Assembly: GCF_030247185.1 (NCBI RefSeq)
Contig: NC_080571.1
Span: 352,280,254-352,344,253 of the forward strand
Origin: Malaya genurostris
Lineage: Eukaryota > Arthropoda > Insecta > Diptera > Culicidae
Length of the DNA stretch: 64,000 nucleotides
Direction of reading: 5' to 3'
Shown: positions 13,990 to 26,734 of the stretch, piece by piece
How the letters are laid out: each line of letters begins with the position of its first letter
Position numbering within the stretch: the stretch's first letter is position 1
Position numbers and translations under genes: made by a program
The notes under the pieces: model-generated
Seen by the model: the letters and a program-made list of their open reading frames with translations, nothing else
Databases searched by the model: none
What the model was told of the DNA's origin: nothing

Positions 13990-15540
13990 GAATGCTGCAT
14001 TCCGCAAACGGTATGATCAATAGTCATCGCTACTACTGTTTGCTCATTCTTTGTCCTCGTGTACTGCATCCAGTCGATTGTTTCCACGGTCGACCACCTG
14101 AAATCGGTTCATCTTCACTTGCTACCGGTACGCGGATGCACATTATGTCTCACGGGGACCAGCCCCAGCCAGGCCAGACATTAAACCACCCGCGTATCCC
14201 AACCGAGCGAGAATGGATCCATTGGCTGGAGGCGGAGGCCATCGAAAGCGCCGTTTTTTCGCCAATATGAGGAATGGGTGCATGTGCACAGCATAATAAG
14301 TACTTTTTGTGCTGAAGAGGAGCACCGAGGCGTTCGATTTATGTTTCTTCTTTTGGTTCCTGTGACGGGGTTTCGTTATATTGTGGAAAAAATATTACTC
14401 CTCGGGGGCGCCGAAGAAGCGTGTTGTCTTTCGGTTGTACCCTCAATCGTGAACTAATCTTCTGCCCCGTGTCTGCCGTATTGTTCCGATGTTTTTGAGG
14501 TTGGCTCGTACCGTAGGTCGGGAGCGACAAAAGCCGTTGCACATAAACAAATGTATGTATTTATACAACATTACTCGTACAAATTTGTCTGCTGAAGATA
14601 TGATCTAACAATTAATACACAGGTTAAATTGTTTCGTTGTAGCAGCACCGTGCTGACGTTTCTAAGCGACAGAAGAGCGCGAACGCTTCATAGGCTTTCG
14701 ATATGAAGAGGACTTGTTTTAATATTTTATCGTTGTTTTCGGATTGGCTCTTCGTACACTTGCCCGCTGACAAGATGGATCGTATTTTTAGTCACAATTT
14801 AATTACAAATTTATTCGGAGCTATGTATTTACCCTTCTACTCGTCAGCTTATCTTTCTGTCTCTGTCGTCGGTCCAGTGACTGCAAACTCGTTGTCTACA
14901 TTTATTTGCTATGGTGCAATGCTTTACACGCTTTTTAAGAATCGTTACCACCGCGCATCTAATACTACTATTAGAATACAAAAACAATACGAAAATTTTC
15001 GATGCGTCCGACGAGCGTGTCGCTCTCTGTGTCTCGCACTGTCAAATAATAAGATTTTATATTTATAATTCAAAAGCACTTTTGTATTGTATTTATGGTG
15101 TACACAAACTCGCTACGTCGTTCGCTATTACTTATGATTATGTCGAGCATTCATCAACTAGGATTGGGCTAGCGGGGGTAAGAGCGCAAGGCAACTGGGA
15201 CCGCCTTGCTATTGTCTTTTCATCCCACCGAAGGAAAGTGGGTGATCCCAGGAGAGAAAGCTGGGCAAATAATTTGTTGACGATGAGAAATTTCAAGTGA
15301 CGAATTTGCTCGTTCTACTGTTGAGCAATGTTGGCAAAACGATTATTCCTGTATATGAAGAATCCGCCCTACCAGACCAACCCACAATCCCCGTGTCCGG
15401 GCTTCGTCTGTATGACTTTCCGTAGGCATTATTATTTCTGAGCGATGGTGATGAAAAATCTAACACGTCAAGTAGAGACGCCTTGTAGTCAGCGACAGTG
15501 TCTCGAAACATTCTTTATCGTCAGTTGCGGTTGCTTTAGT
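13990..15540. other. GC-richer unresolved stretch
   Basis: Base composition is clearly richer in GC than the flanks, and several ORFs of 60-129 codons occur on both strands (for example 13992-14270, 14703-15068 and 14911-15300 on plus). None shows a family motif, a signal peptide or a supported splice structure. It could be an old element or regulatory or transcribed host DNA. Confidence 0.3.
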
Positions 15541-16440
15541 GGCTGGTTGCGGGATTTTAAAATCCGACATAGTTGGAATACTTTGTTACGGAAATAGGTG
15601 CTGGGATTTGGGACATTTTTCCTAGTTTGGATGAGTACATCGATGAGTTTGTTGTTAATCATATCACGAACTTCAATATATTAAAACGGTAGTAGAGTGT
15701 TTGAACAAGTATAGTTGAGAATGGAAAAAAGAATAAACTCAGTTTTTTTATTATTGTATTACGATTCACGGACGGATGCTATGGCGAAAAAAACCTAATA
15801 TATAATGCCTTATGAATTAAACGTATTTATGAGGGACGATTCACTGACAGTAATATGTCCCAGACAAGTGACCTGCAGGGTTAAACACGAATTGAGATGA
15901 ATAAATATATCAGAACTGGCATCATAATAGCATTTAAAACTCATTAAAACTTGCATATTTCAAAGGTTGTATCCGGGTTTGCATATAAAAACTGCTCCTA
16001 AATCGAAATAAAATTGATATAAGCTGTTCGAAAGAGTTTGTATTGGAGATGATTTTCCCAAAATTTTAACCCTTTAACTGTCTTTTTTGTGGAGTTAGGA
16101 TGGTTCTTCTGATTTGCATTTTATTTAAATTTTCCGAAAACCTCTTTAGAAACAAAATCATGAATATTTCAGGAGTTATGGGAAATCTTTCTGATTTTTT
16201 TTAAGAATTTTTCAAAACGTACTTCATGTGAAACAAAATGTTCAAAATTTTCGTTCAATGGAAAAGATTAGTGAGAGAAACATGAATCAGAATGAATGAA
16301 TTGACAAATATTCAGGTATCAATATACCATTTAATTTTTTTTATGAACTCAGAAGTCATTTTACATAAAGTTTTTATTTATGAACTGATAAGTCATTTCA
16401 CGTTTTTGCTACATTCAGTACAAGCTCTAAAAATCATTAT
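15541..16440. other. Stretch without recognised genes
   Basis: AT-rich, with no ORF of note, no terminal repeats and no tRNA-like boxes seen. Confidence 0.5.
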
Positions 16441-16450
16441 AATTATATTT

Positions 16451-16884
16451 TTTCTATTTTTTTGCGATATTCACCTAGCCAGAGACCATTTTTGTAGAAA
16501 CAGAAATTGAAAATTATAGAATGATAGTACTCAAAGGAGAGCAAGTATGTGAGTATATAACACGGGAAGGTGAGACGTAACAGAGGGTCATTTAAGCAAG
16601 CAGAAATCTTTTAGTAACTTAACTGTTACTTTCTACCAGAGGACTCGGGCTTAGGTATCTGAACAATGCGAATCACCCGAATGGTATGTCGGAAAGTAGT
16701 GATAAAGGTCTCGACATTTTCTCGTTTCTACAAAAATTTCGACATTTTCTGTTTCTACAAAAATGGTCTCTGGTTAGATGAATATCGCAAAAGAAAAAAG
16801 AAATATTGATAGTAGTTTTTTAAAACTATCTTAAGTTTTAAAAACTACTATCAATATTTCTTTTTTCTTTTGTGATATTCACCG
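16451..16884. repeat. Nested foldback: three alternating copies of one module
   Basis: 16451-16507 (GCGATATTCACCTAGCCAGA in its middle) is repeated in reverse complement at 16746-16800. That copy forms the left arm of a second palindrome of about 45-bp arms centred near 16830 (TTAAAACT ATCTTA AGTTTTAA) and ending at 16884. The result is three copies of a GATATTCACC module in alternating orientation. A 27-bp direct duplication (CGACATTTTC..TTTCTACAAAAAT) lies at 16712-16766. No ORF. Confidence 0.75.
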
Positions 16885-17069
16885 TTAAAAAGAAAAAAAG
16901 GAAAAATAGGAAAAAATCAAAATTATAGTCCTTTGACGAAAAAGTATTGTCAGACACCAAGCGCAAAACCAAGTAAAATTCGAGACCAAATACTATCTGT
17001 TTTAGGGTAAACTGTTCGTCGACGTCCTGTATCACATGGTATGAACAGCCAAGTTGTCGAATAAACCAC

Positions 17070-17142
17070 ACCACAACAGCTGCTTGGAGACCCACCTATC
17101 ATACGTGCAGCTGAAGCCAGGTGGATCGATCAAATGAAAGTA
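17070..17142 (+). mobile_element. RTE-clade LINE 3' fragment, left half (split by mariner)
   Basis: CAACAGCTGCTTGGAGACCC ACC and GTGGATCGATCAAATG match blocks of the longer RTE copy at 20590-20765, with the intervening part deleted. The fragment is interrupted by the mariner at 17143 and resumes at 17917. Confidence 0.65.
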
Positions 17143-17916
17143 TTAGGTGTACAACTTTGCTTTCGCCGTTTTTTTCCAAAATTAAAAGCTTTATTGCGAA
17201 AAAGTGCTTACAGACGTATTATTCAAAGTATTGTCCGTTACTAGCGACAACTTTCTCCCGTCTTTACGGCAATTTTCGTTTCCCGGCTGGAAAAAAGAAG
17301 TCCTCTTTTAACGCTATCTATGAAGCAATCCATTTTTCCAACTCTTCGAAGTATTGAAAATACTGATCTGCCAGGTCGTGTGCCATCGAACGGAATAGGT
17401 GGAAGTTAGAAGGGGCAACATCTGGGGAATCCGGCGAGTGGGGCAAGACTTCCCATTTCAGGTGATGGTTTACCCGGTTTTAAGAGCTCGTAGTAAATCA
17501 ATGCTTCTAGTTGTTCATTTTTGAAGGTTTTTTTTCCTCCATTACCATGTTTGTCTTCGACATCGAAATCACCATTTTTAAAAAGTTGAAACCACTCCCC
17601 ACTCCCGACACGTTTTTTTACTCAGAGCAGCATCACCGTAAGTTTCTGAGAGCATTCGATGCGCTTAAGCTGCATTTTTTTTAAATTGTAACAGAAAAGT
17701 AAAATTTCCCGCAAATGGCGAAAATTGGGCACATAAACAGACATTTTCGAGCGTGAATAATACGAAAACAAGAACAACTGTCACTGAAACGGCGATGACA
17801 ATTCGTTAGGGACAGTACACACTCACTTTAAAGGCATTATCATCTATGTATTTTAACCAGCCTTAGCCGGTACAGCCACCTATCGGAAAACGGCGGAAGC
17901 AAATTTGTACACCTGA
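17143..17916 (-). mobile_element. DD34D mariner, internally deleted
   Basis: Ends are near-perfect inverted repeats of about 30 bp (TTAGGTGTACAACTTTGC and TCAGGTGTACAAATTTGC), each flanked by TA at 17141-17142 and 17917-17918. On the minus strand it encodes pieces of a mariner transposase: WFQLFKNGDFDVEDK, then YYELLKPGK, then SPDVAPSNFHLFRSMAH and VVASNGQYF. The DNA-binding domain has been joined to the middle and then to the end, so two internal segments including the first two catalytic Asp residues are missing. The element is 774 bp against about 1.3 kb for a full mariner and could only move in trans. Confidence 0.85.
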
Positions 17917-17990
17917 TATCTGAGTCTTGAATGGCTGGCTAAGAGTGGTCATAGTCATAGAGATACTTCTAGATACAGAATAGACGGGCT
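17917..17990 (+). mobile_element. RTE-clade LINE 3' fragment, right half
   Basis: TCTGAGTCTTGAATGGCTGG parallels CAGAAGCATCCGTGCCTTGA GTGGCTGG of the RTE copy near 20775-20805, continuing the fragment interrupted at 17142. Confidence 0.6.
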
Positions 17991-18814
17991 TAAGCTGATA
18001 CATGAGAAAAGTACTCCTTGAAACACCAGAAAAAGACCACTAAGTGCAAGTAATTGCAATGAATAATATTTGTGAAAGCGTACGAAGTTCGATTTTTATA
18101 CATAGCTTAGTTTCTCATTCATTCTTAGTTAATACATATTTCGGTTATAACAATAAAACAATACGATTTTCCGAAACTGTTCAATAAAGGGGCTCTCTTC
18201 AGGAAATAGCAAGAAACTGAAAATATTGAGTTTAGAAGAACACATTGTTTTTATGGTAAATCGAAGGAATTTTTATCATTACGTCAATACTGAAGCCCAT
18301 GAATAACGCATAAATACCTTGCGTCTCCATCGGATGATAATTTAAAAATTCGGTAAATGCAATAACAACTAATAATAAAATAAATTTAAAAAAAAATCGA
18401 AATGTTGGAACATTTTGTTTCACATGAAATACAATTTGAAAAATTCTGAATAAAAATAATTACTAACGAATATGTACTGAAATCTGATGTACTTGAAATA
18501 AAACTTTTATCATTGCGAGTGTCAACAAGGACAACGATTATTGACAAGAACCTTAACTCCCCTACGGACGATCGCATATGAGTAATTCGACTACGATTTG
18601 AAAGCCTTTAATTTAGAACACTAGTGCAATGTCTTGCTCGATTTGTGCACTTTTCTTGCAGTCGAGCAATCAAAACCGGTGCACTGTGTTTCATTGATTT
18701 GCACCGCATAAAACAAATGCACTTTCGGGGCAATTCTCGGCCACTATTTTGCATCCGTTTTCTTTATCGAGTCGTATTTATAACCTGATTATTCGTAACA
18801 AGTGTTTTTCGGGC
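17991..18814. other. Stretch without recognised genes
   Basis: AT-rich, only short ORFs without motifs. Confidence 0.5.
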
Positions 18815-20892
18815 GGCTTGTTAGGCCTGCACCAACCTCCTGTCTCGCCGGAGGGCCATCGTGTCAGCACTGTTTAGAGTCCCACATTGACACAAGGACG
18901 GTAATCAGCCGCTCCTAATATGGAGAACAGACGCTGTTTCGAGCCGCCTCAACATGGGGAACAGACGCTCGGGTAGGCTTGCTCTCTGTAAAGAGAAAGT
19001 GAGTAGCACTGCTTCAATCGTACATGGTACGAGGTTATCGAATCGAGGAAATGACTGGTTTGATGGCGAATGTCAGCAGTTGGTCGAAGAGCAGAAGCCA
19101 GCAAGGGCGAGGATGCTGCAACACCGCATCAGAGCGAACGAGGAACGATACAGACAGGCACGGAACAGACAGAACACGATTTTCCGGACCAGGAAGACCA
19201 AGATCGCGAAGCGATGGAACTACTGTACCGCACAAATGACACGCGGAAGTTCTATGAGAAGGTGAACCGCTCACGTAAAGGCTACACGCCACAGGCCGAA
19301 ATGTGCAGAGATACCAGTGGTAACCTTCTCACGAACGAACGTGAGGTGATCGACAGGTGGAAGCAGTACTATGACGAGCATCTGAATGGCGAAACACAGG
19401 ATACAGAGAACGACACAGGAATCAATCTGGGTGCACAGCCGTCGACAGATTCCCAGCACATGATCTGACGGAGATAAGTGAGGAGATCGGCAAGCTGAGA
19501 AACAACAAAGCCGCGGGCAATGACCAGTTGCCAAGCGAGCTGCTCAAACATGGAGGAGAGGCATAATTTCTAAGATTTGGGAGGAGGAGATTCTACCGCA
19601 GGAATGGATGGATGGAGTTGTATGTCCCGTCTACAAAAAGGGCGATAAGCTAGATTGTTTCAATTACCGCGCAATCATATTGCTCAACGCCGCCTACAAG
19701 GTTCTCTCCCAAATCCTTTGCCGTCGTCTATCACTAATAGCTAAGGAATTCGTAGGGTCGTACCAAGCGGGATTTACTGGAGCCCGCGCCACTACGGATC
19801 ACATATTCGCGATAAGACAAGTACTCCAGAAGTGTCGTGAATACAACGTACCCACGCATCACCTATTCATTGACTCCAGAGCGGCATACGACACAATCGA
19901 TCGAGAACAGCTATGGCAGATAATGCACGAATGCTCTCGAGTCCCTTCGAATCTCGGAGAGGGCTACGGCAAGGTGATGGACTTTCTTGTATCTTGTTCA
20001 ATATTGCCCTGGAAGGTGTGATTCGAAGAGCGAGGATCGACACGAGTGGCACGATCTTCCGAAAGTCCGTACAACTTTTTGGCTTCGCTGACGATATTGA
20101 TATTGTAATACGTAACCTTGAGAAGATGACGGAAACCTACATCGGACTGAAAGCTGAAGCTAGGCGTATCGAAATGGCCATAAATGCGTCGAAAACAAAA
20201 TACATGAGAGGAAGAGGCTCTGTAGAAGAAACACTACGCCTCTCACCACGAATATTGACGAGGTGGTTGACGAGTTTGTGTATCTGGGCTCACTGGTGAC
20301 CGCTGACAATGACACCAGCAGAGAAATATAGAGACGTATTTTGGCAGGGAAACGTGCGTACTTTGAACTCAGAAAAGCCCTTCGATCGAGAAATGTACTC
20401 CACCGCACGAAATTGACTATCTACAAAACGCTCATTAGACCGATTGTTCTCTATGGCCACGAGACCTGGACTATGTTGGCAGAGGACCATCACGCCCTCA
20501 GTGTTTTTGAAAGAAAGGTGCTGAGAACCATCTATGGTGGAGTGTAGATGGAAGACGGAACGTGGAGACGGCGTATGAATCACGAATTGCAACAGCTGCT
20601 AGGAGAACCACCTATCGTACGGACAGCTAAAATCGGACGTCTACGATGGGCTGGGCATGTCATAAGGATCGTACGACAGCCAAGTGAAAATGGTTCTTGA
20701 ATCTAATCCGACTGGTACAAGAAGAAGAAGAGCGCAGCGAGCAAGGTGGATCGATCAAGTGGAGGGTGATCTCAGAAGCATCCGTGCCTTGAGTGGCTGG
20801 CGTCGAGCAGCCATGGACCGAGTTATGTGGAGACGTATGCTTGATACAGCAAAGGACACCCCAGGCCTATAGCTGTTAGGTAGGTAAAATAA
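18815..20892 (+). pseudogene. RTE-clade LINE, decayed ORF2
   Basis: The reverse transcriptase is spread over at least five frame segments. Seen in order: RNDWFDGECQ and ARNRQNTIFRTRK; LYRTNDTRKFYEKVNRSRKG and DRWKQYYDEHLNG; KLRNNKAAGNDQLPSELLKH; GDKLDCFNYRAIILLNAAYK, FIDSRAAYDTIDR; RQGDGLSCILFNIALEGVIR, FGFADDIDIV (catalytic FADD kept near 20082-20093); and a C-terminal WIDQVEGDLRSIRALSGW. These are RTE-clade motifs, close to JAM-like mosquito elements. A deletion between DREQLW and the RQGDG motif removed part of the palm. The 3' end shows the short GGTAGGTAA-type tail usual for RTE. The copy is inactive. Confidence 0.85.
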
Positions 20893-21910
20893 GTTTCTTT
20901 ATCGAGCAGCAAGCGTGCAAACCAAACTTTCCAAAATTGTTTCATTGATCGGCTGTCAGGGCAAAACACTGGCACCGAGCAAGTGGAATCAATGAAAAAC
21001 GACATTAGAGTATTTGTATGTGAAATCGTATATTCACAGGTACAAATCTCTAGATAGCTAGAGGAACATGCCACTTGAGCCAATTAGCTCGTTGATTAGT
21101 TTGTTACCTTTATCAAATTTGTTTGAAATTAGGGGGGTCAGTTACATAATTCGAATCATCAGAAAAATGCGCTCATAATTCTATGTAACTTTACTGAAGA
21201 TGCTTTACCCCGACAAAATCTGGTACAACGATATATCTTGTCGGTTTTGATGTGCATTTCAAATAAAAGTAGCTTGATTTCTACTAAAAATTCACTGTTT
21301 TTCCTAAGTTATGTGGCATTTTAATCAATTTCATGTGTTTTACATCTAGTGACCCGACCCCAGTTAAAAGATCCTTAATAAAAAAAAACAGCTCCATTTC
21401 GCTGTGTATGAGAGGACGGCATATAAGCCTATTGTAGCTCTCGAGCATTGTAGAGGGCTTAGCCGATGGGATGTGACATTTAGTGATCAAATAATTGCGA
21501 GTGGCCATCTTCGATCCGGTCTTCCCTACTTAAAAAAAGCTTCGGTGCGCACTAATCTCCTTTTTAAATTCGAGGAATTTCATATTCGATTTTTGATACT
21601 GTGTAACATACCTAATAAGAAACTTGTTGCACATCATGAAAGCAACGTACGCTACTCCAATCACACATACGCTACGTGAAGAATTGAGAAATACAAAATA
21701 AATGTTAGCTACTTGGGTAACACTATGCCCTCTTTACAAAAAAAAATATAACTCGTTATCAAGCGCATGGATTCCTTTCAGACTGACCGGAAACTATTGC
21801 GTCTTGTTTATACAATGTACATTTGGTGATCTGATTTTCGTACGTGCAACAACGTTTTGCAGCATGCAGTACGTTTTTAACCGTTGTGCACTCGAAAAAA
21901 AAACACCTTT
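20893..21910. other. Stretch without recognised genes
   Basis: No coding motif. A short block at 21058-21090 (GAACATGCCACTTGAGCCAA) recurs at 53969-54003 and, inverted, at 58190-58216. Confidence 0.45.
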
Positions 21911-21912
21911 AA

Positions 21913-22940
21913 CCACCCGAATGGGTACCCGGGTACCCATTTTTTTAAATCGCTGTAAGTTGAGCATTTTTCAACCGATTGAAGTAATTTTAGCACTGTT
22001 GGATTCAGGAACTTAAGCTCTTTGGGATTGGTACCCATAAAGATGGACATGGTGCTCCTGGTTCCCAGGAACCCGGATATCCTAAATGAGTTCCGACATC
22101 GAGGCATTTATACACGGATTTCACGTATTTTTGTAATCTTATCTAAGAATTGCTATATGAAATCAAGTGCTATGCTGAGTTGTTATGTTTATATATTTCA
22201 GGGGGCATCCGTTATGTACGTAACATAAAATTTTGAATTTTTCTACCACTCCTTTCCCCCTTTGTCGAGCATTTCTCAATCTTTTCACCATGTATTGTCA
22301 CGTATTTTTGAAACCTCTCCCCCCTAAACGCGTGACGTACTTTATGTATGTTCCCTTATATACTTCACTTTCTTATCTTCAGTTTGAAAATTATTATGTA
22401 CTTCAGGCCTATTGCGAGGAGCACGCAATACCAAATTTTGTGTTATGTATGCAATGTAATTAAATGCAATCAAAATTAGTGAAAGCAGTAGTAAATTTCA
22501 GGTAATAAAAATATAAGGAGTGTAATGAAAATGTAACAAAAACAATAAATTTTGAAATTGAACATGTAATCAATTCGGTCTGCGTGCCCCTCGGCCTCAG
22601 GCGATGTAAATATGTATAAGTGAGATGTCCTGCAACAGTTGGCAGCGTTGTGTATTCTACATATGTTTCATTTTGGTACGGCCTTTCTCAAATAGCTGGT
22701 TTGGAAAAGTTTCAAATTAGTAAATGACATTTATGGTGGAAAACACAAGTGTCGGAACATTCTACGGAAATCCGGATTAACGGGAACCAGAAGAACCTAC
22801 TACAGCAATATACACGGCCATCGAAAAGTGGATAAATTTCTGAATTTACCCGTACTGAAAAAATTCAAATCGGATGGAATTTGCCTTAGTTACAAGCATT
22901 TTTATTTGTGGGTACCCGGGTACCCATTCGGGTGTTTACG
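21913..22940. mobile_element. Element bounded by inverted GGGTACCCGGGTACCC repeats
   Basis: The left end carries ACCCGAATGGGTACCC.. (16-mer at 21923-21938) and the right end the same block inverted (16-mer at 22910-22925, followed by ATTCGGGTGT). The 16-mer is its own reverse complement, so each end is itself a perfect palindrome inside a longer inverted repeat. The 1-kb interior has no transposase ORF. A third, lone copy lies at 23100-23114. Confidence 0.55.
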
Positions 22941-23097
22941 TAATAAAAAAAATTTGAGCCCCCCCATTCGACCCCCCTTACTGTAAAATGAAAAGTCAAA
23001 GCATGAGAAGTTATGGTCCAACTAGTTCTTGGAATTGACCGAATTGCAGAATCTTAGTTTAAACCTAACTCAGAAATTTCTTATTTTGAAATTCGAA

Positions 23098-23130
23098 AAG
23101 GTACCCGGGTACCCATTCGAGTGCATAAGG
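23098..23130. repeat. Lone third copy of the GGTACCCGGGTACCC terminus
   Basis: GGTACCCGGGTACCCATTCG AGTGCATAAGGG has the same orientation as the right end at 22910. It may be one end of a second, truncated family member. Confidence 0.6.
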
Positions 23131-25284
23131 GTTAATAAGAACCACGTGAAATGGGGACTGGCATAGTGTTAGGGTATGTAATTCGAGATACCTTTAGATT
23201 TTTTAGTCGACTTCTAAAAGCGTATCTTATGAAAATGTATTACGATACGATTTATTTTTGCTTAATCGTTTTTGTTTGCATTTTGTTAAAATATAGCATT
23301 GTCTAGTGCTGCAAATTAAATCAAAACCTTTAAATTATAAAATTTACCTATATTGCATAAGCGACTAAATAACATCCTTTTCGATAGAAAATCTTTTGCA
23401 AAAGCGTGAATGTATTACGCTGCATAAAAAAACGGAACGATCGATAGAACAAAAGCTGTGTGTAGAAAACAAAAAGATAAAACTGAATGTAAAATCAATA
23501 AGAAACACATAAATTCATGTATCAGCATGTCAGCGTTTCCACAGAGTGGTGTTGAGTTCTTTTCCGACGCTCGCTCTTGTCTCGTCGTCCAATGTAACCA
23601 ATGCCACCATCGTCGGTCTCCGAAGACAGCACAGATCATGCGTAATGAAAGCATTTCTGCCCGGTACCTGTGTGCTGATTTTTTCCTCTCTGGTTCACCC
23701 AAAAGAAAATTGACCGTGTCTATCCGATTCGGTATCAATGCCGCTTCAAACTTACATCCATACTCGTGAAATAATTTTCTTGTCTGCCGGTATATATAAC
23801 TGTGCATTACGGATGTCTTCCAAACTTAGAATTGCTGGAACGTCGGGGTTTATTTTTTTATGATATAGAATTGCGATAAAATTAGAAGCCGTTCTCGTCT
23901 AAAACATTTTGGCGTTGATTAAATTGAAAGCATTTTCGGCGACGAGTGTGGTACACTGTGGGGAATGCCGGAGAAGACGGATGGAAAAATAATGTGCGGT
24001 TTTTCGGTTGCTGGGAGGGAGTTGAATGTTCTCAGAGCGAAAAAAAAATCTTGGTATCGATACTGGATCGTATTTTTGTTATGGCAAGTCATATTCGAAA
24101 TCAGACAGCAAAAATAAACAGTGTTCTGTTTAATTTTTTAAGTAATGGTTAACTTATGAAACATGTGGTGTTTAGTATTTTTGACACATGCATCTGGATT
24201 TTTTATTCTGTCAATATAACTAAAGCTTCGAAAATATTTAGACTTGGACAGTAGCAGGTGATCCTTCGATTTGCGATTTATACCGAACAGTTTAGAAAGT
24301 GTTCCAAAACGGATATACTTATTTACTAGACGCCTCTTTTGTACAAGTATTATATTGCCATTGTACATTTGAAAGACTACTCTTCCATATTTTGCATAAA
24401 ACTGGAATTAGGTTTTCATATAGTTTGAATTTTGAATTGAAAGAGAACTCCGAATGAAATATGTATTTTTAATTTAAACATAATATCGAAAAACAGCTTC
24501 TGTTAACTCTGAGAAATGTCGAGAGTTTCAAATTATAATGATTTGCACAATCTCAAATGGCTTTCGGAACAGTTTTAGATAAAAAAAAATGGAGGACCCG
24601 TAGAACAATCGGTAAACTGAAGCAAATTATATGCTCAGGTTTTTATACTTCTGGGTGAAATAATTTTTACTATTAGAAATTGGTTAACTACAAAATTTGG
24701 TAATGATCTTCGGAGACTTGAGGATAGTTAAGATTTATTTGGTAATCTCTCTGAAACCATGAAGCTTCATCATAAGAGGATTTTAATTTTTACTCTCAAC
24801 TCCACTCGCTAATATATTAATTTATTTTTCAAGACAGATTATTAACGCTATTGTTTCTAAGGACAAAAGCGATGATATTGATCGATCCCTTGCAGATATA
24901 ATTTTCAATGACACACGTTTGAAAAACTCGCGCAAAATTGTTACATGGAAATATTTAGAATATAATACAATATAGTTTGATAAAATATCGTCTGTTACGT
25001 AACAGTTGGCTAGCCAAAAACAGTTGTGAGCCTTTCATTATCTGGTGTTTCGGGAGAATTTTTTAAAGTCCATCCTATAAATCACTTTTCATTAAGTGAG
25101 TATTATGAAATTTAGTTTGAACAAATACAAATGCCTGCGATTCGAAACTCTTGACTATTTATCCTGCGGAAAATTAATGGCATATGTTTATAGAATAAAC
25201 TGAATTCAATGTGGTTCAAAAGATTGGATTGATGAATTAAAATATGAAGCATCAGTTTTAAAAGTTTTGATTCATTTTGAATAT
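23131..25284. other. Stretch without recognised genes
   Basis: One minus-strand ORF of 130 codons (23415-23807) and an overlapping plus ORF of 103 codons lie in a slightly GC-richer patch near a TATATATAA box at 23791. Neither has a recognisable domain. The rest is AT-rich and featureless. Confidence 0.35.
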
Positions 25285-25437
25285 ATTTTTTTTCGATTCT
25301 AGAAGTTTTAACCTTTAAGATTATTCACCTCTTCGGACCAGGAAAACTTACTGAGGCAGTGTGCGGGGTTGTGAATCGAACTCAGGCGGGCTGCATGAAA
25401 GGCATCGACTTACTCATCACGCTACACCCGTCCCCCG
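25285..25437 (-). mobile_element. tRNA-derived SINE, family A copy 1
   Basis: Read on the minus strand, a box A-like TGTAGCGTGATGAGTA is followed by a box B-like GAGTTCGATTC, then CACAACCCCGCACACTGCC. The body and a T-rich left end (the tail in this orientation) match the copy at 33120-33240. Confidence 0.6.
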
Positions 25438-26149
25438 ATTCATTTGTTTGTTGAGCTAGTGTTTACTCAAGGGATTCTCGAAATGTATTTTAATGGTGTA
25501 AAATTGAGGCTGAAACTTTTTCAGTTGAAAAAAGTTTTTGTGCTAGATCAGCATGAAGGCTGGATGAAGAACTATTTTAATTTTGTCCAAAAACTTTGAC
25601 TATGTGAGTCATGCAATGTCAAACAAGCATCTTTGAGTCCAGCTATTGCTTCATCGAATCATTTTAATAAGTTGAAAGATTTCTTGGTTCTCAACCAAGC
25701 AACCAAGGCAGGCTCAAAAGGTAATAAAGATCATAACATCGGTTTTCTAGAACTGCCTCCCATGAAGCGCAAAGAATTATGTTTTTGAAAATATGTGACG
25801 GTGTACAAGAGAATTTCAACAATAATTGAAATCAACGATTTTAGGTGCAATTGTTTCCCCTGGTCACTTTATTCGCCTGACTGAGCTCCCTCAAACTATT
25901 AACAGAATTACTTTTCAAGCAGAATCGAAAACTTTGAAAATCACTGAAATAAAAGTTGTGATCTAACTAATGACGATATTATAAGCATTTGTTTTCATTT
26001 TAAAAAAGCAGACAAGGCCTTTCATTTGAATTATAGTTTAAGAATATCGGTCACGCTATCTCTGACAAATCGACGTTAGTTTCGTTTTAGAGTTTTCGAT
26101 TGCTATTTCCGAACTGAAACCGGGAAGTCAAAGTAAGTTTATATAGTTC
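25438..26149. other. Stretch without recognised genes
   Basis: AT-rich, no ORF or repeat structure seen. Confidence 0.5.
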
Positions 26150-26240
26150 GGCGAAATAACCCTTTCGGCAAAACGACTTTCGGCGAAATGGCATTCGGCG
26201 AAACGTCTTTCAGCGAAATGGCTTTCGGCGATATGACCCG
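26150..26240 (+). repeat. Degenerate TTTCGGCGAAATGGC minisatellite
   Basis: About six imperfect units of 15-18 bp with core TTCGGCGAAA. The same repeat in opposite orientation occurs at 57588-57716. Confidence 0.8.
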
Positions 26241-26556
26241 CTCCCCTCTGAGGATGCATGATAACGTGAGGGTTTTCCATCCCCCAGATGCAACAATTTT
26301 GCTTATTAACATACCCGCCGAGATGAAAATGAGCCTCATCCGAGAAGATGATTTTTTGGCAAAAATCGGCGTCTTATTCAAGCTGATCGCAAGCCCAGTT
26401 GGCACTATTTTCACGCGTTCCTCAAGCGTATACACAACCATTTTCGTTCAGCGGAAGGATAAAACTAAGTTTCTGTCAAATCAGAAGTGACATTAAGGTT
26501 ACCATTGTCGAAATAACCGCTAGCTCAAAAAAATGTTAGATGGCGGACCCTGTATA
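26240..26556 (-). pseudogene. IS630-Tc1-mariner transposase fragment
   Basis: A terminal-repeat-like ACAGGGTCCGCCATCTAACA at the right end is followed on the minus strand by a start codon (26441) and MVVYTLEERVKIV, then after a deletion and in another frame FSDEAHFHLGGYVNKQNC and ENPHVIMHPQRGA. The FSDEAHF motif carries the first catalytic Asp. The middle of the DNA-binding part is missing and the 3' part is cut off at the minisatellite. Confidence 0.6.
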
Positions 26557-26734
26557 GTGTGAAAGCTGTTTTACTTCAAAAAACTATCGATTCCGGTTGG
26601 TCACAAATGAAACATACAGGACAAGGGACAAAGAGCTTCTTCATAATGCTAAACTACAATTCGTGTAGGTGGATGACATGCTGCGACTTGAAAGTTGATG
26701 CTACAACTGTTTTTTGTGTCTCGGGGATTCAATA

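Noticed and set aside
14703..15068. 121-codon ORF with hydrophobic stretches
   Set aside because: No family motif, an overlapping ORF in another frame, and no splice or promoter support.
23415..23807. 130-codon minus-strand ORF near a TATA-like box
   Set aside because: No motif and an equally long ORF on the opposite strand; kept only as a mention in the stretch entry.
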